NCBI GenBank assembly: GCA_001899805.1
Contig: MKWP01000016.1
Coordinates: forward strand, 298,090-362,089
Reading direction: 5' to 3'
DNA: 64,000 nucleotides
DNA from: Lysobacterales bacterium 66-474
Lineage (GTDB): Bacteria > Pseudomonadota > Gammaproteobacteria > Xanthomonadales > Rhodanobacteraceae
The notes beneath the pieces were generated by a model. The model worked only from the letters and a program-made list of their open reading frames with translations. It was not told the origin of the DNA and made no database searches. The position numbers were made by a program, and so were the translations under genes. This document shows positions 17,283 to 24,604 of this stretch, piece by piece. The stretch's first letter is position 1, and each line of letters begins with the position of its first letter.

Positions 17283-18547
17283 GATTTTGTCCTCATGGCT
17301 GCTTCGTGGAGGGCGCCCGCCGCCCCGGTTCTCGTTTCGGTCATGCGTGCAGCGACAACCAGCCCGGACCCGATGGTGAGCGCGGCGACCAGCCACATCG
17401 CGCCCTTGAGTCCGAACGCATCGGCAGCCACGCCCGCGATCACGGCGCCGACCGCGTAGCCGAGATCCCGCCACAGCCGATACACTCCGACGGATGATGC
17501 CCGCCACGACGGGTGCGCCACGTCGCCGATGGCCGCCAGCAGCGTCGGATAGACCATGGCGGTGCCGACCCCGAGCAGCACCGACCCGAGTGCAAAGCCG
17601 CCGAACCCGGACGACAGGATCACGATCGCGATGCCGACCGCCTGCACCCACATTCCCGGAGCGATGAGCCACTTCCGGCCCAGCACGTCGGAGAGCGCGC
17701 CGGTGCCAAGCTGCGCGACGCCCCAGGCAGCCGGATAGATTGCCGCGAGGATGCCGATTTGCCCGATGCCGAGATGCGCGGCGGCAAAGAAGAGCGGGAA
17801 CAGGCCCCACGCCATCCCGTCGTTGAGGTTGTTGACGAGCCCCGCCTGGCTGATGCTCGACAGGTTGCGATCGAGCAGTGTGGTGCGCCAGAAAACTTCG
17901 CCCTGCGTCAACCGGATGTCCGTCGCATGTGCCCGGAGGCTCGATTCGTGGGCCGCGTGGCCCTTGGTCTCGCGCACGGCCAGCGCGGACAGGACGAGAC
18001 CGATGGCAACGAAGGCCACGCCAAGGTAGAACGGTTGTGGACGCAACCCGTAGGTTGCCGCGAGCCAGCCGGTTGCGAACGCCGTCGCCGCGACCGCGAG
18101 GTAGCCCGAGAACTCGTTCAGGCCCATCGCGAGCCCCCGGTGCTTCGGTCCCGCGAGGTCGATTTTCATGATGACGGTGGTCGACCAGGTCAGGCCCTGG
18201 CTGGCACCGAGCAGCAGGTTGGCGACGAGGATCCAGTGCCAGCTTGGTGCCCACATCAGCAGGAAGGGCACCGGAACCGCGATCAGCCAGCCGGTGACCA
18301 GCACGCGTTTGCGGTCGATCCGGTCGGAGTAGCGGCCCGCGAGATAGTTGGTCAGGGCCTTGCTGACGCCGAAGACGACGATGAAAGACAAGACCGCCGC
18401 GCGTGCGGCCAGGTGAAAATCCTGCTCCGCGATCGCAGGCAGGATCGACCGCTCCATGCCGACCATCGCGCCCACGAACGCGGTGACGACCACGAGCAGG
18501 GAAAATTGCGCGATGTTCTCGCGGATGCCAAGGCGGACGTTGCTCAT
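17279..18547 (-). CDS. MFS transporter
   Basis: 422 residues with about twelve hydrophobic segments. The first-loop signature GRYSDRIDRKRVLVTGW and its second-half echo GALSDVLGRKWLIAPG mark a major facilitator. It is joined by ATGA overlaps to the metallo-hydrolase upstream and to the methyltransferase downstream, so its substrate should relate to theirs. In bigR-type operons of other proteobacteria the transporter is a YeeE/TauE-type sulfur permease, so an MFS carrier in this position is unusual. Direction and substrate cannot be read from the sequence. Confidence 0.85.
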   Translation of the reverse strand: MSNVRLGIRENIAQFSLLVVVTAFVGAMVGMERSILPAIAEQDFHLAARAAVLSFIVVFGVSKALTNYLAGRYSDRIDRKRVLVTGWLIAVPVPFLLMWAPSWHWILVANLLLGASQGLTWSTTVIMKIDLAGPKHRGLAMGLNEFSGYLAVAATAFATGWLAATYGLRPQPFYLGVAFVAIGLVLSALAVRETKGHAAHESSLRAHATDIRLTQGEVFWRTTLLDRNLSSISQAGLVNNLNDGMAWGLFPLFFAAAHLGIGQIGILAAIYPAAWGVAQLGTGALSDVLGRKWLIAPGMWVQAVGIAIVILSSGFGGFALGSVLLGVGTAMVYPTLLAAIGDVAHPSWRASSVGVYRLWRDLGYAVGAVIAGVAADAFGLKGAMWLVAALTIGSGLVVAARMTETRTGAAGALHEAAMRTKS

Positions 18548-19284
18548 GCAGGCGGCTCCGCCCGCCCCTGGTTGGCGCGCAGGATGTGTTCCATTCCCGG
18601 GGGTTTGGGGGGAACCTCGGCGAGGGCCTCGACGAACTCCGCCCGGGCCTTGGCAAGCCACGGATTCCAGCGCTTCTCGAACGCGAGCGTGCTGGACGGC
18701 TTGCCGCTCATGCCGGCGCCGCAGGCCGAGCCCGCGAAATGCCCCGGGAAAATCTCGATGTCGTCCGGAAGGCCGAGGAGTTGGCGGTGGATGCTGTCGT
18801 GCAGTTCGCCCGCGTTCTCGCGTGCACGTCCCGGGAGGTCGGGACGCCCGACCGCACCCACGAACAGCGTGTCGCCGGTGAGCACGAACCACGGATCGGG
18901 TCCGCGGCGGAGATCGGACACCACGAGGCAGATGCTCTCCGGTGTGTGGCCGGGCGTGTGCAACACGCGTACGCGCGTGTTGCCCAGTTCCAGTTCCTGC
19001 CCGTCGTGGAGCGGTTCGAACGGCATCGCCACGTCGGCCGAATGGTGCAGGCAGTAGGGTGCGCCCACCTTGCGTGCCAGGGCCGGGCCGCCTGAGCGAT
19101 GGTCGGCGTGCACATGGCTGTCGATCACGTGCGTGATCCGCATGTCCTTGGACGCCGCGAAGGCCGCATAGGCATCGACATCGTGTTCGTGCGCATCGAC
19201 CACCGCGCACTTGCCGAAGCCGCCGCATCCGAACAGGTAGGCGGCGCATCCGGTTTCGAAGTAGTACCACGGACGAAAGATCAT
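18544..19284 (-). CDS. MBL-fold hydrolase, persulfide dioxygenase-like
   Basis: 246 residues of the ETHE1/Blh branch of the metallo-beta-lactamase fold: metal motif DSHVHADHRSGG, the second His in LHTPGHTPES, TGDTLFVGAVGRPDLPG and the late GHF. The GRxDxxG element is characteristic of persulfide dioxygenases, which use one Fe(II) to oxidise glutathione persulfide to sulfite. Glyoxalase II is the alternative, but the fused rhodanese sensor next door favours sulfur. The ATGA overlap with the MFS gene indicates coupling. A separate rhodanese domain gene is absent; that domain lies in the regulator. Confidence 0.86.
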   Translation of the reverse strand: MIFRPWYYFETGCAAYLFGCGGFGKCAVVDAHEHDVDAYAAFAASKDMRITHVIDSHVHADHRSGGPALARKVGAPYCLHHSADVAMPFEPLHDGQELELGNTRVRVLHTPGHTPESICLVVSDLRRGPDPWFVLTGDTLFVGAVGRPDLPGRARENAGELHDSIHRQLLGLPDDIEIFPGHFAGSACGAGMSGKPSSTLAFEKRWNPWLAKARAEFVEALAEVPPKPPGMEHILRANQGRAEPPA

Positions 19285-19350
19285 GACTCGGCTCCGCCAC
19301 GCTGCAGCTGCGCAGGACAGCCCGGAGGGGTGGTGCTCGAACGGCGGTAC

Positions 19351-20040
19351 TCAGCCTCCGGGCTGGGCAGCGCCGGTTTCCACCGGCAGGCCCGCCGCCT
19401 TCCATTCCGGGAAGCCGTCGACCATGCGGTGGGCGCGGCGACCGTGCTTGCGCAACAGCTCGACCGCGCGGTCGGAGTAGATGCAATACGGTCCGCGGCA
19501 GTACGCCACGTACGCGTGGGTCTTGGGAAGCTCGCGCAAGCGTGCCTGCAGCTCTTCGGCTGGGAACGACAGCGCTCCGGCGATATGCCCGGCGGCGAAT
19601 TCATGTGCGGGTCGCGCGTCGAGGATCACGACGTCGCCTTTTCGCGCCCGCACCAGCAGCTCCCGCATCGGCACCGGCTCGGGGTCCGAGCGGTCGCCGA
19701 AATGTTCCCGGACCAGGCGCTCGATCTCCGCGAGGCGACGTTCCGACACGGTCCGCAGCACCCGGCTCAGCTCGAACACGGCCGGGTCGGCGAGCCGGTA
19801 GTGGACGAAGAGGCCGTCCTTGCGACTCTCTATGAGCCCGGCCTGGCGCAGCGCCTGCAGATGCTGGGACGCATTGGCCAGCGTCAGGCCACTCTCGGTC
19901 GCGAGTGCGTCGACGCTCCGCTCACCCTGGGCCAGCAGTTCCAGGAGTTCGAGGCGGTGCGGATTGCCGAGCGCCTTGCCGATGCGCGCGAATTGCCCGT
20001 AAAGGCGATCCTTGAAGACGCGGTGGCTGGCATCCTTCAT
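19351..20040 (-). CDS. ArsR-family regulator fused to a rhodanese domain
   Basis: 229 residues. Residues 15-100 form an ArsR winged helix (LGNPHRLELLELLAQGERSVDALATESGLTLANASQHLQ), and residues 120-222 a rhodanese domain whose active loop is YCRGPYCIYSD, with cysteines 181 and 186. The DNA-binding half has no Cys, unlike BigR/SqrR-type sensors, so persulfide sensing would have to use the rhodanese loop. The ATG at 20040 is preferred over an in-frame TTG six bases upstream because the promoter's predicted start point falls at or next to it. It is the first gene of the six-gene sulfur operon and probably represses it. Confidence 0.88.
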   Translation of the reverse strand: MKDASHRVFKDRLYGQFARIGKALGNPHRLELLELLAQGERSVDALATESGLTLANASQHLQALRQAGLIESRKDGLFVHYRLADPAVFELSRVLRTVSERRLAEIERLVREHFGDRSDPEPVPMRELLVRARKGDVVILDARPAHEFAAGHIAGALSFPAEELQARLRELPKTHAYVAYCRGPYCIYSDRAVELLRKHGRRAHRMVDGFPEWKAAGLPVETGAAQPGG

Positions 20041-20079
20041 GCTCAAGTAATCTACGGAGTGCTTGATTACATGTCAAGC
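20041..20079 (-). promoter_or_regulatory. promoter and palindromic operator of the sulfur operon
   Basis: On the minus strand a consensus -35 TTGACA (20072-20077) is followed after 17 bases by TAGATT (20049-20054); the ATG lies eight bases beyond, giving a leaderless or nearly leaderless message. The region is palindromic: CAAGTAATC (20044-20052) faces GATTACATG (20065-20073) with one mismatch, and GCTTGA (20061-20066) faces TCAAGC (20074-20079). Both repeats overlap the promoter, as expected for autorepression by the ArsR-rhodanese protein. It is the only good promoter seen for the operon. Confidence 0.65.
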
Positions 20080-20212
20080 AGATTTTCTCGCGTTCGTCGT
20101 GGGGCGTTTTCGGCGGCATCGCGGCGAGGTTGCCGGCCAGCGATGCCCAGCGACCCGGTGGGCGCGCGTACGCAACCCGTGACCGTGGATCGCGGCACGC
20201 TTCAAGGCGAAA

Positions 20213-20728
20213 TCAAAGCATCCGCTGCCAATACGCGACGTCGATCCAGCGACCGAACTTGAATCCGTTCTCGCGGAAGTGCGCGACCATGGTGAAGCCC
20301 AGCTTTTCGTGCAACGCGACGCTGGCCGGATTCGGAAGCGCGGCGCCGCCGATCACGCAATGGATGCTGCGTGCACGCAGGCCTTCAAGCAGGCGTGCGT
20401 ACAACGCGGAACCGAGTCCATGCCCGACGCGCGCGGGCGCAAGGTAGATCGAACTCTCCACCGCGAAGCGGTAGCCGATGCGCGTTTTCCATGGCGAAGC
20501 ATAGGCATAACCCGCGATCTCGCCAGCGTGCTCGATCACCAGCCACGGGAACCGGGCGAGTACGGCGTCCATGCGTGATTGCATGTCCGTCGCCGCGACC
20601 GGGTGCTCCTCGAACGTCACGATCGTGTCGGTGACGTAGTGGTTGTAGATGGCGCTGATGGCCGCGGCGTCCGCGCGGGTCGCGCCGCGAATCGAACGGG
20701 AATCCATGCCCGCGCCGTCAAAGCTCAT
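20213..20728 (-). CDS. phosphinothricin/methionine-sulfone type N-acetyltransferase
   Basis: 171-residue GNAT enzyme: IRGATRADAAAISAIYNHYVTDTIVTFEE at the start, YASPWKTRIGYRFAVESSIYL in the middle and GLGSALYARLLEGL for acetyl-CoA, all typical of the PAT/MddA group that acetylates phosphinothricin, methionine sulfone or methionine sulfoximine. These compounds inhibit glutamine synthetase, and glnA lies two genes upstream. The ATG used overlaps the amtB end by 11 bases; a second ATG at 20707 would leave a 10-base gap. Family is firm, the substrate is inferred from family and context. Confidence 0.87.
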   Translation of the reverse strand: MSFDGAGMDSRSIRGATRADAAAISAIYNHYVTDTIVTFEEHPVAATDMQSRMDAVLARFPWLVIEHAGEIAGYAYASPWKTRIGYRFAVESSIYLAPARVGHGLGSALYARLLEGLRARSIHCVIGGAALPNPASVALHEKLGFTMVAHFRENGFKFGRWIDVAYWQRML

Positions 20729-22034
20729 AGGCCGATTCGCCGTGGCTGCTGATATCGAGGCCCTGGCGCTCGTCGTCGTGGTGCACGCGCAGGCCGAACA
20801 GGCGCCTCGCGACGAACAACGCGGCGAGCGCGGCGAGGCCCGACCACAGCACCGTCACCACCACGCCCAAGGCCTGCACCCCAAGCTGGTGCAGCATGGA
20901 ATAGTCCGCCGCGCCGGTGCCGCCGAGCGCGGGCGCGGTCAACACGCCGGTCAACAGCGCACCGACGATGCCGCACACGCCGTGGATGCCGAACACGTCC
21001 AGCGAGTCGTCGGCGCGCAAGTGACGCTTCAACACGTTCACGCCCCAGAATCCGGCGATGCCGCCGAGCGCGCCGATGCACAGCGCACCGCCGACGCCGA
21101 CGCTGCCGCAGGCCGGCGTGATCGCGACCAGACCCGCGACCAGGCCCGATGCGGCGCCCAGCATCGACGCGCGTTGGCGGAACGTCGCTTCCACCGCGCT
21201 CCACGCCAGTACCGCCGCGGCCGCGGCAACCAGGGTGTTGACGAAGGCCAGCGCCGCGATGCCGTTGGCTTCCAGTGCCGAACCGGCGTTGAATCCGAAC
21301 CAGCCCACCCACAGCAACGCCGCGCCGGTGTAGGTCAACGGCAGGCTGTGCGGCGACAGGCGCTCGCGCCCGAAGCCGATGCGCGGGCCCAGCATGTACG
21401 CGCCCACCAGGCCGGCGACCCCGGCGTTGATGTGCACCACCGTACCGCCGGCGAAATCCAGCGCGCCCATGCCGAACAACCAACCCGTCGGCGCCCACAC
21501 CATGTGCGCCAACGGCAGGTAGGCGAAGGTGAACCACAGCGCCGTGAACAGCAGCACCGCGGCGAACCGCGCGCGTTCGGCGATGGCGCCGACCACCAGC
21601 GCACAGCTGATAGCCGCGAATGCACCCTGGAACGCGACGTAGACGAACTCCGGGATCGCGGTGTCGGGACTGAAGGTGCTCGCCAGCGACTGCACGTTCA
21701 CGCCGCGCAGCATCCATTTGCCGAAGCCGCCGACCATCGCGTTGCCGCCGTCGAACGCCAGGCTGTAGCCGTACGCCACCCACAGCACGATCGCCAGCGA
21801 AGCGACCACCAACACCTGCATCAGCATCGACAGGATGTTCTTGGCCCGTACCAGCCCGCCATAGAACAACGCCAAGCCGGGCACGATCATCAACACCACC
21901 AGCAGCGTCGCGACCAGCATCCAGGCGGTGTCGCCCGCGTCCACGCGTGGCGTGCGCGCCGCCGCACACGCCGGCGCGGCCACCGCTGCGAGGACCGCGA
22001 GGCGTGGAATCCATCGCGCCGTCGTCGCCCGCAT
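20718..22034 (-). CDS. amtB: ammonium transporter
   Basis: 438 residues with a signal-like first segment and eleven membrane helices. The twin conducting histidines are in GTVVHINAGVAG and FGIHGVCGIVG, and the Phe gate is in AFQGAFAAIS. GGGAGG stands six bases before the ATG, a strong ribosome site. It follows glnA by 47 bases with no promoter between, so the two are probably transcribed together from the sigma-54 promoter of glnA. A PII gene (glnB or glnK), normally next to amtB, is not present here. Confidence 0.95.
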   Translation of the reverse strand: MRATTARWIPRLAVLAAVAAPACAAARTPRVDAGDTAWMLVATLLVVLMIVPGLALFYGGLVRAKNILSMLMQVLVVASLAIVLWVAYGYSLAFDGGNAMVGGFGKWMLRGVNVQSLASTFSPDTAIPEFVYVAFQGAFAAISCALVVGAIAERARFAAVLLFTALWFTFAYLPLAHMVWAPTGWLFGMGALDFAGGTVVHINAGVAGLVGAYMLGPRIGFGRERLSPHSLPLTYTGAALLWVGWFGFNAGSALEANGIAALAFVNTLVAAAAAVLAWSAVEATFRQRASMLGAASGLVAGLVAITPACGSVGVGGALCIGALGGIAGFWGVNVLKRHLRADDSLDVFGIHGVCGIVGALLTGVLTAPALGGTGAADYSMLHQLGVQALGVVVTVLWSGLAALAALFVARRLFGLRVHHDDERQGLDISSHGESAYEL

Positions 22035-22081
22035 CGTTGCCTCCCGCTTCCGCTGTTGCGTTGAGCGCGACTCCCGACGAA

Positions 22082-23491
22082 TCAGTTCGAGTAGTACATC
22101 TGGTACTCGAGCGGATGGGTGGACGCGCGGTAAGCCGTGACTTCCTTCATCTTCACGCCGATGTAGGCGTCGATGAAATCGTCGCTCATCACGCCACCGG
22201 CCTTGAGGAAGTCGCGGTCGCGGTCCAGCGCTTCCAGCGCCAGATCGAGCGACGCGCACACCTGCGGGATGTTGCGTTCTTCTTCCGGCGGCAGGTCGTA
22301 GAGATCCTTGTCCATCGGCGCGCCGGGATCGGTCTTGTTCAAAATGCCGTCGAGGCCGGCCATCATCAGCGCGGTGAAGGTGAGGTAGCCGGAATTCATC
22401 GGGTCGGGGAAGCGCACCTCGATGCGGCGGCCCTTCGGATTCGACACGTACGGAATGCGGCACGACGCCGAGCGGTTGCGCGCGGAATAGGCCAGCATCA
22501 CCGGCGCTTCGAAGCCCGGCACCAGGCGCTTGTAGGAGTTTGTCGTGGAGTTGGAAAACGCATTGATCGCGCGCGCGTGCTTGAAGATGCCGCCGATGTA
22601 CCACAGCGCGAGCTGCGACAGCCCGCCGTACAGTTCGCCCGCGAACAGGTTCTTGCCGTCCTTCGACAGCGACTGGTGCACGTGCATGCCCGAACCGTTG
22701 TCCCCGACGACAGGTTTCGCCATGAAGGTGACGGTCTTGCCGTTGGCGTGCGCGACGTTGCGCAGCACGTACTTCATCGTCTGCAGGTCATCGGCCTTGT
22801 GCAGCAGGGTGTTGAACTTCACGCCGATTTCGCACTGGCCGGCATTGGCGACCTCGTGGTGGTGCACTTCGACCACCTGGCCCAGCGATTCCAGCACCGT
22901 GCACATCTCCGCGCGCAGGTCGTGCAGCGAGTCGACCGGCGGCACCGGAAAATAGCCGCCCTTCACGCCGGGACGGTGGCCGTGGTTGCCCTCCTCGTAC
23001 TTGTAGCGCGACGCCCACGCGGCTTCCTCGGAATTGATCTCGTAGAACACCCGGCCCATGTCGTTCTGCCAGCGCACCGAGTCGAAGATGAAGAACTCGG
23101 GCTCCGGCCCGAAGAACGCCGTGTCGGCCACACCGGTGGACTTGAGGAACGCTTCCGCGCGGCGCGCGATCGAGCGGGGGTCGCGCGAATACGCCTGCAT
23201 GGTCGAGGGTTCCAGCACGTCGCAGACGATGTTCAACTGCTTGTGCGCGGCGAACGGATCGATGAAAGCGGTCGCGGGATCGGGCATCAGGATCATGTCC
23301 GACTCGTTGATGCCCTTCCAGCCGGTGATGGACGAGCCATCGAACATCTTGCCGTCCTCGAAGGTGTCGGCGTCGATGGCGTGCGCGGGGAAGCTCACGT
23401 GGTGTTCGACGCCGCGCATGTCGGCGAAGCGCAGGTCGACGAATTCGACCTTTTCGGATTTGATGGTTTCGAGGACTTTGTCGGCGGTCAT
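22082..23491 (-). CDS. glnA: glutamine synthetase type I
   Basis: 469 residues, the same length as the E. coli enzyme, forming glutamine from glutamate, ammonia and ATP. Recognisable segments are [27 protein letters not shown], the ATP/metal region [16 protein letters not shown], the NRSASCRIP loop and the adenylylation loop near [20 protein letters not shown], where Tyr is the AMP acceptor. The ATG was placed by family length. Upstream CCCCC gives no Shine-Dalgarno match, unusual for a highly expressed gene. A sigma-54 promoter and NtrC sites precede it, and amtB follows. Confidence 0.98.
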   Translation of the reverse strand: MTADKVLETIKSEKVEFVDLRFADMRGVEHHVSFPAHAIDADTFEDGKMFDGSSITGWKGINESDMILMPDPATAFIDPFAAHKQLNIVCDVLEPSTMQAYSRDPRSIARRAEAFLKSTGVADTAFFGPEPEFFIFDSVRWQNDMGRVFYEINSEEAAWASRYKYEEGNHGHRPGVKGGYFPVPPVDSLHDLRAEMCTVLESLGQVVEVHHHEVANAGQCEIGVKFNTLLHKADDLQTMKYVLRNVAHANGKTVTFMAKPVVGDNGSGMHVHQSLSKDGKNLFAGELYGGLSQLALWYIGGIFKHARAINAFSNSTTNSYKRLVPGFEAPVMLAYSARNRSASCRIPYVSNPKGRRIEVRFPDPMNSGYLTFTALMMAGLDGILNKTDPGAPMDKDLYDLPPEEERNIPQVCASLDLALEALDRDRDFLKAGGVMSDDFIDAYIGVKMKEVTAYRASTHPLEYQMYYSN

Positions 23492-23534
23492 GGGGGTTTG
23501 GATGGCTCGGAATGGCTGGGAACGATATGAAATG

Positions 23535-23550
23535 AGCAAGTGGCGTGCCA
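23535..23550 (-). promoter_or_regulatory. sigma-54 promoter of glnA
   Basis: Read on the minus strand the 16-mer TGGCACGCCACTTGCT matches the -24/-12 consensus TGGCAC-N5-TTGCW at every specified position. The predicted start is near 23525, leaving a leader of about 34 bases to the glnA ATG. Together with the NtrC-type sites upstream this indicates nitrogen-controlled transcription of glnA-amtB. Confidence 0.85.
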
Positions 23551-23601
23551 GCTATTGCAGCGTTTCAATTCAACAGGTTGCAAGTATGGATCAAAACGAT
23601 C

Positions 23602-23639
23602 GCACCAAACAGGTTCAACAATTGCACCGTTAAAGTGCT
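23602..23639 (-). promoter_or_regulatory. two NtrC-type sites upstream of glnA
   Basis: The 17-mer TGCACCGTTAAAGTGCT (23623-23639) has the GCAC-N7-GTGC architecture exactly. A second, weaker copy at 23602-23616 reads GCAC-N7-GTTC, one base off. Their centres are about 22 bp apart, two helical turns, and lie about 84 and 106 bp upstream of the predicted sigma-54 start, a normal enhancer distance for NtrC. Confidence 0.65.
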
Positions 23640-23650
23640 ACAGCTGAAGA

Positions 23651-23935
23651 TCAGCCCCGTTTCGCGCTCAACGGCACGGGCATGTCGGGCACGCACAACG
23701 CAACGTCCCCGTTGGCGTCGTGGAAACCGGTGGCGAGGCACTCCGACATCATCAGCGCCTCGGGTCGGTACAGCGCGGCAATTTGCGCGCTGGATTTCCG
23801 CAATCCGATTTCCTTGCCGAAATCGATCTGCAGCACGTACGCGGGTTTGCGCGCTTCGGCGAACACGCGCGCTTCGATGATGCGGCCGACGCGCAATTCG
23901 ACCCTGGAGAAATCATCCCGGCTGATGGTTTCCAC
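23651..23935 (-). CDS. CsaA-like tRNA-binding protein with an apparent internal deletion
   Basis: CsaA proteins are about 110-residue dimers with an OB fold, implicated in protein export and RNA binding. This chain starts VETISRDDFSRVELRVGRIIEARVF and keeps the central IDFGKEIGLRKSSAQIAALY, but after YRPEAL it jumps directly to MMSECLATGF. About 19 residues of the usual segment ending in VVNFPPR are absent, leaving 94 residues. The frame is intact, so it may be an in-frame deletion or a natural short variant; function is doubtful. The GTG was chosen for its CGGAG seven bases upstream; an ATG at 23959 is the alternative. Confidence 0.72.
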   Translation of the reverse strand: METISRDDFSRVELRVGRIIEARVFAEARKPAYVLQIDFGKEIGLRKSSAQIAALYRPEALMMSECLATGFHDANGDVALCVPDMPVPLSAKRG

Positions 23936-24104
23936 GATGCGGCTCCGAAAGCCATGCATACTAGCCGCCCATGCGAAATGGCGATGACGCGCGGATGACG
24001 GAATGCCGGAAGGCACGGCGTGGCGGGGGGCTCGCCGTTTGCATGGGCGGGCACGGTCGTCGGCTGATCGAGCAAGTCCGCACCAGCGGCGAACGGAGTT
24101 TCCG

Positions 24105-24527
24105 ATGCTGCCCTTGTGGCTGAAAGCGTTCCACATCATGGGCGTGGTGACCTGGTTCGCCGGCCTGTTCTACCTGCCGCGGTTGTTCGTGTATCACGCC
24201 GAGGCCACCGAGCCCGCGATCCGCGAACGCTTCAAGGTCATGGAACGCCGGCTGCTGGTGATGACCCATATCGGCGGCGCGCTGGCCATCGCGTTCGGCA
24301 TCGCCACGCTGGCGAGCGAACCGTTCTATCTTCGCGCCGGCTGGCTGCACGTGAAACTGGCCTTGGTGCTGCTGCTGGTGGTCTACCACGGCATGCTGGT
24401 GAAGCTGGCGGGCGATTTCGCGCGCGACCGCTGCCGCTGGACGTCGCGCGGCCTGCGGGGGTTCAACGAGATTCCCGGCGTGCTGCTGCTGGCGATCGTG
24501 ATTCTGGCCGTGGTCAAGCCATTTTGA
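24105..24527 (+). CDS. hemJ: protoporphyrinogen oxidase HemJ
   Basis: 140-residue membrane protein of the HemJ/UPF0093 family with about four helices. It starts MLPLWLKAFHIMGVVTWFAGLFYLPRLFVYH, carrying the conserved His of helix 1; the conserved Lys lies in GWLHVKLALVLLLVVYH. HemJ oxidises protoporphyrinogen IX to protoporphyrin IX in haem synthesis. GGAG precedes the ATG by seven bases. It is divergent from the CsaA-like gene and followed 77 bases later by the signalling gene on the same strand. Confidence 0.93.
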   Translation: MLPLWLKAFHIMGVVTWFAGLFYLPRLFVYHAEATEPAIRERFKVMERRLLVMTHIGGALAIAFGIATLASEPFYLRAGWLHVKLALVLLLVVYHGMLVKLAGDFARDRCRWTSRGLRGFNEIPGVLLLAIVILAVVKPF

Positions 24528-24604
24528 GGCCCGCGCTGCGACCGGAGCCACATCCGGACCGAATATTGCATTGGTATAGTGCGCGCAAGGGGGAGTCATC
24601 CTGA

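Noticed and set aside
20040..20046. TTG start two codons upstream for the ArsR-rhodanese gene
   Set aside because: The predicted transcription start lies at or after the TTG, so the ATG fits better.
20649..22064. 471-codon plus-strand frame opposite amtB
   Set aside because: His/Gln/Arg-rich antisense of a membrane protein; no plausible protein.
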